A DNA stretch of 64,000 bases, from NCBI RefSeq assembly GCF_017571465.1, contig NZ_JAGETV010000005.1:1-64000 (forward strand). The letters are read 5' to 3'. Source of the stretch: Thiomicrorhabdus marina. Lineage in GTDB: Bacteria > Pseudomonadota > Gammaproteobacteria > Thiomicrospirales > Thiomicrospiraceae. Below the pieces are notes generated by a model. The model had not been told where the DNA came from. It saw nothing but the letters and a program-made list of their open reading frames with translations, and did not search any database. The translations under genes and the position numbers were made by a program. Below, one piece after another: positions 43,828 to 53,208 of the stretch. Positions within the stretch are counted from its first letter, which is position 1. Every line of letters starts with the position of its first letter.

Positions 43828-44923
43828 ATGGAATTAAATCCGGTATATAACAGAATTAAAGATTACCAAGAGCGTACCGAAGTGCTTAGGGGGTATCTTT
43901 GACTATGATGTCAAAGCTGAGCGTTTAGAAGAAGTTAATATGGAGCTTGAGGATCCGAATGTATGGAATGATCCGGAAAAAGCTCAAAACCTAGGTAAAG
44001 AAAAATCTCAACTAGATAATATCGTCGCCACCATTAAAGATTTGGAAGAGGGCTGTGAAGGGGCCAATGAGCTTTTGGAACTGGCAGAAATGGAAGAAGA
44101 CCAAGAAATGGTCGATGATGTTATTGAAGAGTGTGATCGTCTTGGTACATTGATTGATAAATTGGAATTCCAGCGCATGTTCAGTGGCGATATGGATGCC
44201 AACAACTGCTATTTGGAAATTCAATCGGGTTCGGGAGGAACTGAAGCGCAAGATTGGGCCAATATGTTATTGCGTATGTATCTGCGTTGGGCGGATTCAC
44301 ATGGTTTTAAAGCGGAAATTGTGGAAATTACTGCTGGCGATGTCGCCGGTATCAAAGGGGCAACCGTTCATATTAAAGGCGATTACGCTTATGGCTGGGC
44401 GCGTACGGAAACAGGAGTTCACCGTTTAGTTCGTAAGTCGCCGTTTGATTCGAATGCCAAGCGCCATACCTCATTCTCATCGGTTTTCATCTCACCGGAG
44501 ATTGATGACAGTTTTGAGATTGATATTAATCCGGCAGATTTACGTATCGATGTGTACCGCGCATCCGGTGCCGGTGGTCAGCACGTTAACAAAACCGAAT
44601 CTGCGGTACGTATTACTCACTTGCCGACCAACACAGTAACGCAATGTCAGAATGGTCGCTCTCAACACCAAAACAAAGCGGAAGCGATGAAGCAGTTGCG
44701 TGCAAAGCTGTACGAATTGGAAATGTTGCAGCGAAATGCTGAGAAGCAAGCCTTAGAAGACTCTAAGTCGGATATCGGTTGGGGCAGTCAAATCCGCTCT
44801 TATGTTTTAGATTCAGGACGTATTAAAGATTTGCGTACCAGTGTTGAAACCGGAAACTGCTCAGCGGTTCTAGACGGTGCCTTAGACCAGTTTATTGAAG
44901 CCAGTTTGAAAGCCGGATTGTAA
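43828..44923 (+). CDS. prfB: Peptide chain release factor 2, with programmed +1 frameshift
   Basis: RF2 terminates translation at UAA and UGA. The gene starts at ATG 43828 and meets an in-frame TGA as codon 25 (43900-43902). The sequence before it, AGGGGGTATCTTTGAC, is the classical shift site: an internal Shine-Dalgarno AGGGGG, a slippery CTT and the poor UGA-C stop context. Ribosomes shift +1 when RF2 is scarce and continue from 43901 to 44923, giving 364 residues. The codon-recognition SPF motif (KSPFDSN) and the peptide-release GGQ motif ([14 protein letters not shown]) are both present. lysS follows, the usual order. Confidence 0.98.
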
Positions 44924-45045
44924 GAACTAAGGTAGCGAAGCGCGCGCAAACATCGTAAAATAGCGCGCATTATTGAATTTCAAATTTTTATGACTGCGAG
45001 GGCGGGCAGCCCAAGCGGTCTTTTATTTTTAAGCGAGTTTATTAG

Positions 45046-46557
45046 ATGTCTGATAACCAAAACAACGTACCAGAAGTTGACGAAAATAAAATCATTGCCG
45101 AGCGCCGTGCAAAGTTAGCTGCGCTCCGCGAAGGTGGTCACTCTTATCCTAACCACTTCCGTCGTGAAAATGATGCCGCCGACTTACAAGTTCAGTATGG
45201 CGAACTTGACAAGGAAGCCATGGCAGAAGCAGAGCCGGTACGTGTTAAGGTTGCAGGTCGTATGATGTTACGCCGCATTATGGGTAAAGCCAGTTTTGCG
45301 ACGATTCAAGATCACTCGGGTCGCATCCAAATTTATGTAACCCGTGATGAGTTGCCGGAAGGTTTCTATAACTCGCAATTCAAAAAATGGGATTTGGGTG
45401 ACATCGTCGGTGCAGAAGGTTATTTGTTTAAAACCAATACCGGCGAGCTATCGATCCACGTTGAAAACATCGAATTGATTACAAAATCAATTCGTCCTTT
45501 ACCGGATAAATTCCACGGTCTGCAAGATCAAGAAGTGCGTTACCGTCAGCGTTATGTTGATTTGATTGTTAACGAAGAGAGTCGTGCGACTTTCATGCTA
45601 CGTTCAAGAATCGTGCAGCACGTTCGTGATTTCCTTATTCGTAAAAACTTTATGGAAGTGGAAACCCCGATGATGCACGTGATTCCGGGTGGAGCAACGG
45701 CTAAGCCTTTCGCAACGCACCATAATGCGCTTGATATGCCGCTGTTCCTTCGTATTGCACCGGAACTTTATCTTAAGCGTTTGGTTGTCGGTGGTTTTGA
45801 GCGTGTTTTCGAAATCAACCGTTCTTTCCGTAACGAAGGTCTGTCAACGCGCCACAACCCGGAATTCACTATGGTTGAATTTTACGCAGCGTATACTGAT
45901 TATCACCAGCTAATGGATTACACTGAAGAGCTTCTAAAAGAGCTTGCTGAGTTGGCCGTTGGATCAACTAAGGTTCCTTACCAAGGGCAAGAGTTTGACT
46001 TTGGTAAGCCGTTCGCTCGTTTGACAATGAAACAAGCGATCATGCAGTACAACGAAGGTGTGACTTCAGAACAGTTGTCTGATTTTGATTCGGCGAAAGC
46101 GCTGGCGCAGTCGTTGAATATCAAGATCGATGACGGTTACGGTCTAGGTAAGATTCTGACTGAAATCTTTGAAGAGACTGCGGAGCACAAGTTAATGAAT
46201 CCAACCTTCATTACCGAATATCCGGCAGAAGTCTCTCCTCTGGCGCGTCGTAATGACGAAGACTCATTCATCACAGACCGTTTTGAGTTATTTATTGGTG
46301 GTCGTGAGCTAGCAAACGGCTTTAACGAGTTGAATGATGCGGAAGACCAAGCGGACCGTTTCAAGGCGCAGGTCGCAGCGAAAGATGCCGGTGATGATGA
46401 AGCGATGCATTATGATGATGACTACATCACCGCGCTTGAGCATGGTATGCCGCCTACCGCTGGTGAAGGGATTGGTATCGACCGTTTAGTGATGTTGTTC
46501 ACTGATTCAGCATCTATCCGTGATGTTTTACTTTTCCCGCACATGCGTCAGCAGTAA
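45046..46557 (+). CDS. lysS: Lysyl-tRNA synthetase, class II
   Basis: 503 residues. It charges tRNA-Lys. The N-terminal OB-fold anticodon domain (about 60-150) precedes the class II core: motif 2 at [22 protein letters not shown] and motif 3 at [11 protein letters not shown]. The typical [11 protein letters not shown] segment is also present. It is downstream of prfB with 122 bases between, in which GCGCGC at 44942-44947 and 44963-44968 form a hairpin without a U run. A short terminator follows. Confidence 0.98.
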   Translation: MSDNQNNVPEVDENKIIAERRAKLAALREGGHSYPNHFRRENDAADLQVQYGELDKEAMAEAEPVRVKVAGRMMLRRIMGKASFATIQDHSGRIQIYVTRDELPEGFYNSQFKKWDLGDIVGAEGYLFKTNTGELSIHVENIELITKSIRPLPDKFHGLQDQEVRYRQRYVDLIVNEESRATFMLRSRIVQHVRDFLIRKNFMEVETPMMHVIPGGATAKPFATHHNALDMPLFLRIAPELYLKRLVVGGFERVFEINRSFRNEGLSTRHNPEFTMVEFYAAYTDYHQLMDYTEELLKELAELAVGSTKVPYQGQEFDFGKPFARLTMKQAIMQYNEGVTSEQLSDFDSAKALAQSLNIKIDDGYGLGKILTEIFEETAEHKLMNPTFITEYPAEVSPLARRNDEDSFITDRFELFIGGRELANGFNELNDAEDQADRFKAQVAAKDAGDDEAMHYDDDYITALEHGMPPTAGEGIGIDRLVMLFTDSASIRDVLLFPHMRQQ

Positions 46558-46583
46558 AACGTTACATTACGATGCCTTACGAG

Positions 46584-46608
46584 AACCCCGTTTTTACGGG
46601 GTTTTTGG
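46584..46608 (+). terminator. Terminator after lysS
   Basis: An 8-bp stem AACCCCGT / ACGGGGTT with a short T loop and T tail. Confidence 0.88.
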
Positions 46609-46642
46609 TTATTAATTCTTTAGAAAACTTGGCTTTTTTCAG

Positions 46643-47839
46643 CTAAGCCGTTGCTAATAACTCTCTATAGAAGTCGGAAACTTGTTGTAGAGGCATCGGT
46701 TTAGCAAAGAAATAGCCTTGGCCGATTTCACAGCCCATTTTCTGTAACCAGTCAGCGGTTAGCTCATCTTCAATACCTTCGGCAACGACTTCCATATTCA
46801 GTTCTTGAGCCATCTCCAGAATTTTGCGCACCAGAACAACGGATTTACCTTTTTCACTAATTGATTTGACAAAGGTGCGGTCAATTTTCAATTCGCTAGC
46901 CGGCAAGCGTTTGATTTGGTCTAGCATGGCATAGCCTGTGCCGTAGTCGTCGATAGAAATTTTGAAGCCTTTAAGGCGTAAGCGGCTAATGACGTCCAAA
47001 CCAAAGCGCATGTTTTCTACCGCTTGGGTTTCAGTGACTTCAAAGTTGATTTGTTGTTTGGGAATGTTGTATTTGTCGGCTAAACGACTTACATAATCGG
47101 GGAATTCAAGGTCGCTTAAGTCATGTCCGGAAATATTCAGCGAGAGGCTAATGCCTGAGTGCGTGGCACTGGTTAGAGTTGCAAACTCCTGAAAAGCTAA
47201 TTGCACAACTTGTTGAGTTAAAGGGTGAATAAGTTGATTATTTTCTGCTAGTTGAATGAATTGGTCAGGGTAGATAATCTTATTGTCGATTTGCAGACGG
47301 CATAAGGCTTCAAAGCCAACCAATTGCAGAGTTTTTAAATCGAATTGCGGTTGGTAGAACAGTTGTAATTTTTTGTTATTTAAGGCATTTCGCAACTCTC
47401 CAAGGCTAAAAGGAATCGCTGCGATAGAGGTTTTATCGGCTTTGCTGCGAGAATATTCAGAGTAGAGTTGGATAATTTCAATAACTTGCTTAGGACGAAA
47501 AGGTTTGTTCAAATGTCCGAGTACTCGTAGATGCGACTCGCAGGCGAGATCTTTGGCTGTATTTAAAACATTTGTGTCCATTCCCGACATCAGCACGACT
47601 TGGATTTGCGGTGCTTTTTCACTCAGCAGACGCATTACTTCAATTCCGTCCATATTGGGCATCATTAAATCAAGAAACATCACATCATAATGCGACAGGT
47701 CTAGGTTATGAAGTTGCAGAGGGTCGTGAATTTTCTCTTTTGTCGGTAGGTTCATAAAGTCGAGACTGGAGGCGATGATTTCGGTGATCGCTGATTCATC
47801 ATCCAAGATGAGAACTCGGGGTAATTTCTGATTTGGCAT
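46643..47839 (-). CDS. Response regulator with EAL c-di-GMP phosphodiesterase output
   Basis: 398 residues. The N-terminal receiver domain has phospho-acceptor Asp57 in MFLDLMMPNMDG and Lys in LNKPFRP. The C-terminal EAL domain (about 140-390) shows the signature FEALCR, the metal and catalytic segments ETQAVENM, DDYGTGYAML, LKIDRTFV and VVAEGIEDE, so hydrolysis of cyclic di-GMP is expected to be active. It would be switched by a kinase; the hybrid kinase whose gene ends 168 bases upstream on the same strand is the obvious candidate. It opposes the GGDEF enzyme at 4217-5593. Confidence 0.94.
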   Translation of the reverse strand: MPNQKLPRVLILDDESAITEIIASSLDFMNLPTKEKIHDPLQLHNLDLSHYDVMFLDLMMPNMDGIEVMRLLSEKAPQIQVVLMSGMDTNVLNTAKDLACESHLRVLGHLNKPFRPKQVIEIIQLYSEYSRSKADKTSIAAIPFSLGELRNALNNKKLQLFYQPQFDLKTLQLVGFEALCRLQIDNKIIYPDQFIQLAENNQLIHPLTQQVVQLAFQEFATLTSATHSGISLSLNISGHDLSDLEFPDYVSRLADKYNIPKQQINFEVTETQAVENMRFGLDVISRLRLKGFKISIDDYGTGYAMLDQIKRLPASELKIDRTFVKSISEKGKSVVLVRKILEMAQELNMEVVAEGIEDELTADWLQKMGCEIGQGYFFAKPMPLQQVSDFYRELLATA

Positions 47840-48006
47840 AGGTCACCTACCTGCTAAAAAGGAATCTGCTAGGATGCCCATACAAAGTTCTTGTAAGCCA
47901 CAAGGTATTTTGTAAAGTCTTGATTAAGATAACAAATTTAGGAAAAAATCCAATTGCTGGCATTAATTATTAGCTGAGTAATGTTACTCAGTACCTATCG
48001 TTTATG

Positions 48007-51000
48007 CTATGACTTGTTTGGTAAATGCTCATCAATAAATTCAAGTAGTGCCATTTTTCGATAAGGTTTTTTCAGAATATTAATTGGTTGTTCTGTTTTG
48101 TAATTATGTTGTAAGGCCTCTTCGGGGAAGCCGGATGCAAAAATGACGGGTATGTTCGGATAGAGTTTATGAATTTGCTGTGCCATCTGTAAGCCATTTT
48201 GTTCAGGCATAATGACATCGCTAAAAACCAAATCAATTTTATCTCCGTGATTTTCGATTTCATGAAGGGCGTTCTGGGAACTGTTCGTGCTAATGACTCT
48301 GTAACCGGCACTTTGTAAATATTCTTCAGCCAAATGCATTAATTCGTATTCATCATCGACAATTAAAATTTGATAGTTTTGATTTTCTCCTCGAAAGACG
48401 TCTTCGTTATCTGCAATCGATTGAATCATTTCAGGTGATTCCGACTGAACTTGTTGGGCATCGTCAATGGCAGGTAGGTAGAGTTTAAAACTGGTGCCGA
48501 TGCCGAGTTCAGAATAAATTTTGACTTGCCCGCCACTTTGTTTCATAAAACCGTAAACCATGGACAAACCTAGACCGGTTCCTTTTCCGACTGGTTTAGT
48601 CGTGAAGAAAGGCTCGAAAATTTTTTCTTGTCGATCTTTGGGAATTCCCGTTCCGGTATCGGTAATACTTAGCAAGGCATATCTGCCATCCTGTAATCCT
48701 TCGCCAAGAAAACTTTGTGAGTCTTCAACAAGGCACTCTTCGGCTTTAATAAATATATCGCCGCCTTCCGGCATGGCGTCATTGGCATTGACCGCCAAAT
48801 TGATTAACGCGGTTTGCAATTCCATTGGATCGGCTTTGATCAGTGGTAGCTGTTCGGCTATCTCTAAGTGCAGTTTAATGTCTTTATTAATAACCCTTTG
48901 GATCATGTCCTGTTCTTTCTCTAGTAACGATCTTAAATCGATTAACTCGGGCGTTAAGGTTTGCTTGCGAGCGAAAGAAAGTAGACGCTTGGTAAGGTTA
49001 GTAGCTCGTTCGGTTACTTCTTGTGCGGTATGGATGGATTTAAGGGCTTTATCCGATTTTTGTTGCTCTAAATTCATCTCAGCCAAATCTAAGTTACCGA
49101 TCAGGATAGACAATAAGTTATTGAAGTCATGTGCAATACCGCCGGTCAACTTACCGATAGCATCCATTTTTTGCGCTTGGCTGAGTTGTTGTTGAATGCG
49201 TTGACGTTCGCGAATGTCACGAACAGTACAGACTACTAATTTATCTTCACCGTCAATGGCGTTCAGACTCGCTTCGATAGGGAAAATATCGCCTTGTTTG
49301 TTTTGTGCGGTTAGGCGAGCGGCATCGCTCATTAAGCGCATATGAGGATGTTGCATATAGTTGCTGCGCAAGTTAACGTGCGCTTTACGAAAGTCTTCCG
49401 GCATGAGTTGTTCGACAGTCAGTTCTTTGAACTCGTCATCGGAGTAGCCAAACATGTGTTCGGCGGTGATGTTGTGTTCAATAATTCTACCCTTTTGGTC
49501 AACCAGAAGGATCGCGTCGGCGGCCGAGTCAAAAATGGCACTAATGCGTTCTTCGGCGGATCTTAGTTCATGCTCCGCTTCTTCTATTTGGGTTTGATCT
49601 GTATAGATTGCACCAATGGCAAGCAGTTCATTGTCATGCTCAATGGCAAAAATTCTACCGATAAAATATTTGCTCGGCTCGCGACGGGTTTCCGGTAAAT
49701 GCAGACGCATGAAGATGGTTTCCATCTGGAATAATTTGTACTGTTCTTCAGAGCTTAACTGCTGTAGAAAATTGAAGTTTTCTGCATTTACGTAAGTTGG
49801 AACTTCATCATCATTTGGTTTGGCAAAGTAGTTCATTAAACGCGGCATCAGTGACGCCGCGCCTTGGTTACTTAATAAGATTTCACCGTTTGGACTGGCA
49901 ATCATAATTGCTTGCGGTGATTTTTGGATAAAGCGCAACAGCAGGTTATTGTTTTTTTCGTGTTCAAAGCGGTTACAGGCATGGCGATAAGCAAGTAAGC
50001 CGATAAAAATGGTCAGCAAAAAGTTGGCTGCCAGAATGCTGTAAATCACCGGACGAAGAGAATTATTCGAGAGAATGTAATTGGTCAGGCTTGAGGCGGT
50101 TTGCGTGCGTGCCACTAGAAAAAGCGGCGTTAGCTGGTTAACCGTTACTGTCTGCGGATTTTGTTTCTTGGTAAGACGCTGATCTAATTGAATAGCTTGT
50201 ACCCAATAGCGATGGGTATTGATTTGACTGGTTTGCACGCCATTTTGTTCGGCATTGCTTAGCATTAGTGTCAGCTGGCTCTCGATTGGAGTGTTACCTT
50301 GCATCGGTTGCCATAAAGCACTTAAAGGGTTTTCACTTAGGGCACGATAACTTGAGTCGAGTAACCACATTAAAGTCGGTTGTTCCGGCAAAGGGATTCC
50401 AATCTGCTTAATGGCTTGTTGAGATTGGGAAAATTCCGCCAGTATCGGTTGCAGGCTGATTTTGGCCCAAACATAACCAATGGTTTGATTAGGGCCAGCA
50501 GAATAGGGGCTGACCATAATGATATAGGCATGGTTGCCTGGCATATTCGGCATATCACCAAATTGAACCGGAGAAATAAATAGCTGATTGTTTTGCAGTT
50601 GCTCGATTTGCGGTTGGAACTTTCGTTCCAGCTGAACGGAATCTTGCGGATGGATTTTTACTTGATCGGCGAAAATACTGACTTGGTTTTGCATCTGAGC
50701 ATTAAGAATGTTGATTTCTACAAATTGAGGATGTGCTATGGCAAATTCTTGCAATTGTTTTACATGAAATGTTTGTAGTTGTTGGCTTAATAGCGATGTT
50801 AAGGGGGTAGGTCTTTGCATTGAGTCGGCAGAGAGTTGTTCGCTAAATTTTTGATGGCTTGTAGCCAGATCGCGTAATAGAAACAGATGTTTTTGTAAAT
50901 GATGCAGTTTGTGTTGGACTTGAGTTTCAATAAAGCGGCTTTCTGCGGTAATCAGTTGCTGATTGCGTTGATTGCTTTGTTTAAATTCTAAATTAGCAAA

Positions 51001-51093
51001 ATAACCGAAAATTAAAAACGAGATTAAAATTCCAAAGGAGAAGCTTAACAGGCCGATTATCAGGCTATATTGCATAGCGTTAGTCTGTTTCAT
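48007..51093 (-). CDS. Hybrid sensor histidine kinase with two PAS domains and receiver
   Basis: 1028 residues from ATG 51093, for which GGAG is correctly spaced; an ATG four codons upstream overlaps that site. Transmembrane helices near 10-30 and 340-365 frame a 300-residue periplasmic sensor. Two PAS segments follow, the second clear (ISAIFDSAADAILLVDQKGRIIEHN). The NtrB-type dimerisation box reads GGIAHDFNNLLSILIGN, the ATPase has DTGTGIPKD and GTGLGLSM, and the C-terminal receiver has FSDVIMPEQNG. The large periplasmic part suggests small-molecule sensing. It is probably functionally linked to the neighbouring REC-EAL gene. Confidence 0.93.
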   Translation of the reverse strand: MKQTNAMQYSLIIGLLSFSFGILISFLIFGYFANLEFKQSNQRNQQLITAESRFIETQVQHKLHHLQKHLFLLRDLATSHQKFSEQLSADSMQRPTPLTSLLSQQLQTFHVKQLQEFAIAHPQFVEINILNAQMQNQVSIFADQVKIHPQDSVQLERKFQPQIEQLQNNQLFISPVQFGDMPNMPGNHAYIIMVSPYSAGPNQTIGYVWAKISLQPILAEFSQSQQAIKQIGIPLPEQPTLMWLLDSSYRALSENPLSALWQPMQGNTPIESQLTLMLSNAEQNGVQTSQINTHRYWVQAIQLDQRLTKKQNPQTVTVNQLTPLFLVARTQTASSLTNYILSNNSLRPVIYSILAANFLLTIFIGLLAYRHACNRFEHEKNNNLLLRFIQKSPQAIMIASPNGEILLSNQGAASLMPRLMNYFAKPNDDEVPTYVNAENFNFLQQLSSEEQYKLFQMETIFMRLHLPETRREPSKYFIGRIFAIEHDNELLAIGAIYTDQTQIEEAEHELRSAEERISAIFDSAADAILLVDQKGRIIEHNITAEHMFGYSDDEFKELTVEQLMPEDFRKAHVNLRSNYMQHPHMRLMSDAARLTAQNKQGDIFPIEASLNAIDGEDKLVVCTVRDIRERQRIQQQLSQAQKMDAIGKLTGGIAHDFNNLLSILIGNLDLAEMNLEQQKSDKALKSIHTAQEVTERATNLTKRLLSFARKQTLTPELIDLRSLLEKEQDMIQRVINKDIKLHLEIAEQLPLIKADPMELQTALINLAVNANDAMPEGGDIFIKAEECLVEDSQSFLGEGLQDGRYALLSITDTGTGIPKDRQEKIFEPFFTTKPVGKGTGLGLSMVYGFMKQSGGQVKIYSELGIGTSFKLYLPAIDDAQQVQSESPEMIQSIADNEDVFRGENQNYQILIVDDEYELMHLAEEYLQSAGYRVISTNSSQNALHEIENHGDKIDLVFSDVIMPEQNGLQMAQQIHKLYPNIPVIFASGFPEEALQHNYKTEQPINILKKPYRKMALLEFIDEHLPNKS

Positions 51094-51283
51094 GATTTTC
51101 TCCATTAATCTGCATCTTGAGACACATTAATGAATTTGCTGTTTATCTGCAATCGGTAAGCCGATATTTGAAGTTGATTGAGATTGAAATTTACTTCGTG
51201 ATTAAGCTGTAATAATTTTTGTCGATATTTGTGGCCTGCTTAGCGAGAGAAATAGTCTGGCTATTTCCCTCGTTTGTAAAAGC

Positions 51284-52369
51284 CTACTCTTCGTCTGTGA
51301 TTGAGTATGGTAAAGGTTCGATAATTGCCGGTTGCCCGTTTTCGGTCGTTAAGTCACCTTCGATTGAATCCAGAGATTTTAAGGTGCCGATGGCATTACA
51401 GAGAGTGCCGCCAAAAATGGCAGGACGGCAGTTAATAATTTCCAGTTTATGGGTTTTAGCTTGCGGGTCAAGTAGCTTTAAAGTGTCGCCGGCTTGCAGA
51501 TGAATTTCTTCTTCTAGGCGGATGCGTAACATACGTTTGGTGATTTTGCCGCGGTAATGGATGCGAGCGATAATCTCCTGTCCAGGAAAACAACCTTTTT
51601 TAAAGTTGATGGCATCAAATTTGTCTAGATTTAAAAATTGTGCAGTATATTGACCGCTATTCGCGGCCGTGACATTGGGTACTGCCGCGGCGATGTCAAG
51701 CAGTTGCCAGTCGTAATTATTGGTTAGATCACAGTTAACGCGCAGATTATTCCAAACGGTCTGCATCTGTTCGACCGGGCCAAATAGTGCATACTTATGG
51801 TAAGGCCCCGGTACTTTGATGATTAGCACATCTTGCATACCGTCGTCTTTCGACATCTCAGCCTCAAAGGCTTCCTTTACTTTAGTGTCTAAACGACGTT
51901 GTACGTCAAGGTCAGCAAACTCGCCGGCAAAGCCAAGCTGAATCAGGCTGTTGGAGACATTTTCCAGTTTCACGTCGGAACGCATAACAAACATCTGCAG
52001 GCGTTTCTGTATGGTCTCAGCAAGAGAACCGTCAAAACTTAAATAGAAATTGCCTTGATATTTAAAGACTAGAAAAACGGCAAGTACATTGCCTTTAGGA
52101 TCACAATAAGAAGAAAGTTGCGCACGGTTTTCGTTGACTTGTTTAACATCGCTACTTAACTGCCCTTGCAGAAACGACTCTGCCTCCGAACCGGAAACTT
52201 TCAGCAACGCCTGATGAGTCAAGTTGGTTAAAACCGGCCCGTGTTTAATCAGGAAACGTTCCAGTTCGGCTTCGCCGAAAGTGCTGATTTTTCCGGTTTC
52301 GTCAAACTGAGCGTTTTGAGATTCCAAGAAGGCCAACCAAGTTGCATCCATTGCCGCTGTCGCTTGCAT
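51284..52369 (-). CDS. ygfZ: Folate-binding iron-sulphur/tRNA-modification factor YgfZ
   Basis: 361 residues. YgfZ is a GcvT-like tetrahydrofolate-binding protein needed for certain radical-SAM and iron-sulphur enzymes such as MiaB. The signature KGCFPGQE with its essential cysteine is visible in AINFKKGCFPGQEIIARIHYRGKITKR. The opening LTNLTHQALLKVSGSEAESFLQGQLSSD and SSYCDPKGNVLAVF also fit. An AAGGAAA ribosome-binding site precedes the first ATG, although a second ATG six codons later is possible. The next gene upstream is the divergent cheW. Confidence 0.95.
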   Translation of the reverse strand: MQATAAMDATWLAFLESQNAQFDETGKISTFGEAELERFLIKHGPVLTNLTHQALLKVSGSEAESFLQGQLSSDVKQVNENRAQLSSYCDPKGNVLAVFLVFKYQGNFYLSFDGSLAETIQKRLQMFVMRSDVKLENVSNSLIQLGFAGEFADLDVQRRLDTKVKEAFEAEMSKDDGMQDVLIIKVPGPYHKYALFGPVEQMQTVWNNLRVNCDLTNNYDWQLLDIAAAVPNVTAANSGQYTAQFLNLDKFDAINFKKGCFPGQEIIARIHYRGKITKRMLRIRLEEEIHLQAGDTLKLLDPQAKTHKLEIINCRPAIFGGTLCNAIGTLKSLDSIEGDLTTENGQPAIIEPLPYSITDEE

Positions 52370-52618
52370 AAAATTTCCTTTAGACAGTTAAATTCGGGTT
52401 CGTTTCCATTTTGCGAGCAGGAATCGAAAAGTTATTTACTGCAATATAGTGGCGTTTATGACAATTTCAAGCGTTGATACACTTGATTTGAAAAAATTTG
52501 TGGTCAACAAATTGCCTGCTGATGGAAACTCTTATTGTTGGCCTAGTTTGATTTCGCTAAGATTAAAGCATTCTTAAGCAGGGGCTTGGTGCCCAGCACT
52601 GATCTATGGAGAATGGCC
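52370..52618. other. Divergent ygfZ-cheW intergenic region
   Basis: About 250 bases with no gene. It must contain promoters for ygfZ and cheW. A GTG at 52586 and an ATG at 52613 are in frame with cheW but poorly positioned relative to the GGAG at 52608-52611, so they are left outside the gene. Confidence 0.4.
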
Positions 52619-53158
52619 GTGGCCAATAAACAAGAATTTTTAACTTTTATTATCGGCCGTGAGCATTTTGCGGTTGAAATTCTTCGCGTACAAGAAATCC
52701 GCGGTTGGGAAAAGCCGAACCCTTTACCAAATGTCCCGCATTTTGTTAAAGGTGTGGTTGACCTGCGTGGCAATATTGTGCCGATTATCGATTTGCGTGA
52801 GCGTTTTCGCCTGACAGCGGAGTATAAAACCACTACGGTAGTGATTGTGGTGCACGTTATTACTTCGCAGGGGGAACGGACGGTTGGTTTGGTTGTGGAT
52901 GCGGTCAGTGATGTGCAGACCTTTGACATGGATAATTTGCAACCGCCACCGGATATCTCTACTGAGGTTAGCTCGCAGTTTATTATCGGTCTAGCGAATT
53001 TGGGGTCGGATGAAGTGAAGAATGCCCAAGATAGTGCGGGGCGCTCTTTGCAAAGCAGTACTTCCGGAATGGTTGTTTTAGTGGATATTGACCGTTTGGT
53101 TAATGAAAGTCTAATTGAGCAAATTTCGGCAACAGATATGCCGGTTGGTAACGGTTAG
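52619..53158 (+). CDS. cheW: Chemotaxis coupling protein CheW (orphan)
   Basis: 179 residues from GTG 52619, seven bases after GGAG, which gives the family start MANKQEFLTFIIG. CheW links receptors to the kinase CheA. The two beta-barrel lobes show FAVEILRVQEIRGWEKPNPLPNVPHFVKGVVDLRGNIVPIIDLRERF and GLVVDAVSDVQTF. A Ser/Gln-rich insertion of about 15 residues occurs near the C-terminus (DEVKNAQDSAGRSLQSSTSG). No cheA, cheY or receptor gene is nearby, so it may serve a distant chemotaxis or pilus system. Confidence 0.93.
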   Translation: MANKQEFLTFIIGREHFAVEILRVQEIRGWEKPNPLPNVPHFVKGVVDLRGNIVPIIDLRERFRLTAEYKTTTVVIVVHVITSQGERTVGLVVDAVSDVQTFDMDNLQPPPDISTEVSSQFIIGLANLGSDEVKNAQDSAGRSLQSSTSGMVVLVDIDRLVNESLIEQISATDMPVGNG

Positions 53159-53208
53159 TTCAGGCTCTAAGTGAGCTATTTTTTGGTTAGCTAAGGTATT
53201 GAATATCG

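Noticed and set aside
48560-49195. 211-residue plus-strand frame inside the hybrid kinase gene
   Set aside because: It is exactly antisense to the HisKA/ATPase region, which has clear kinase motifs, and shows no signal or domain of its own.
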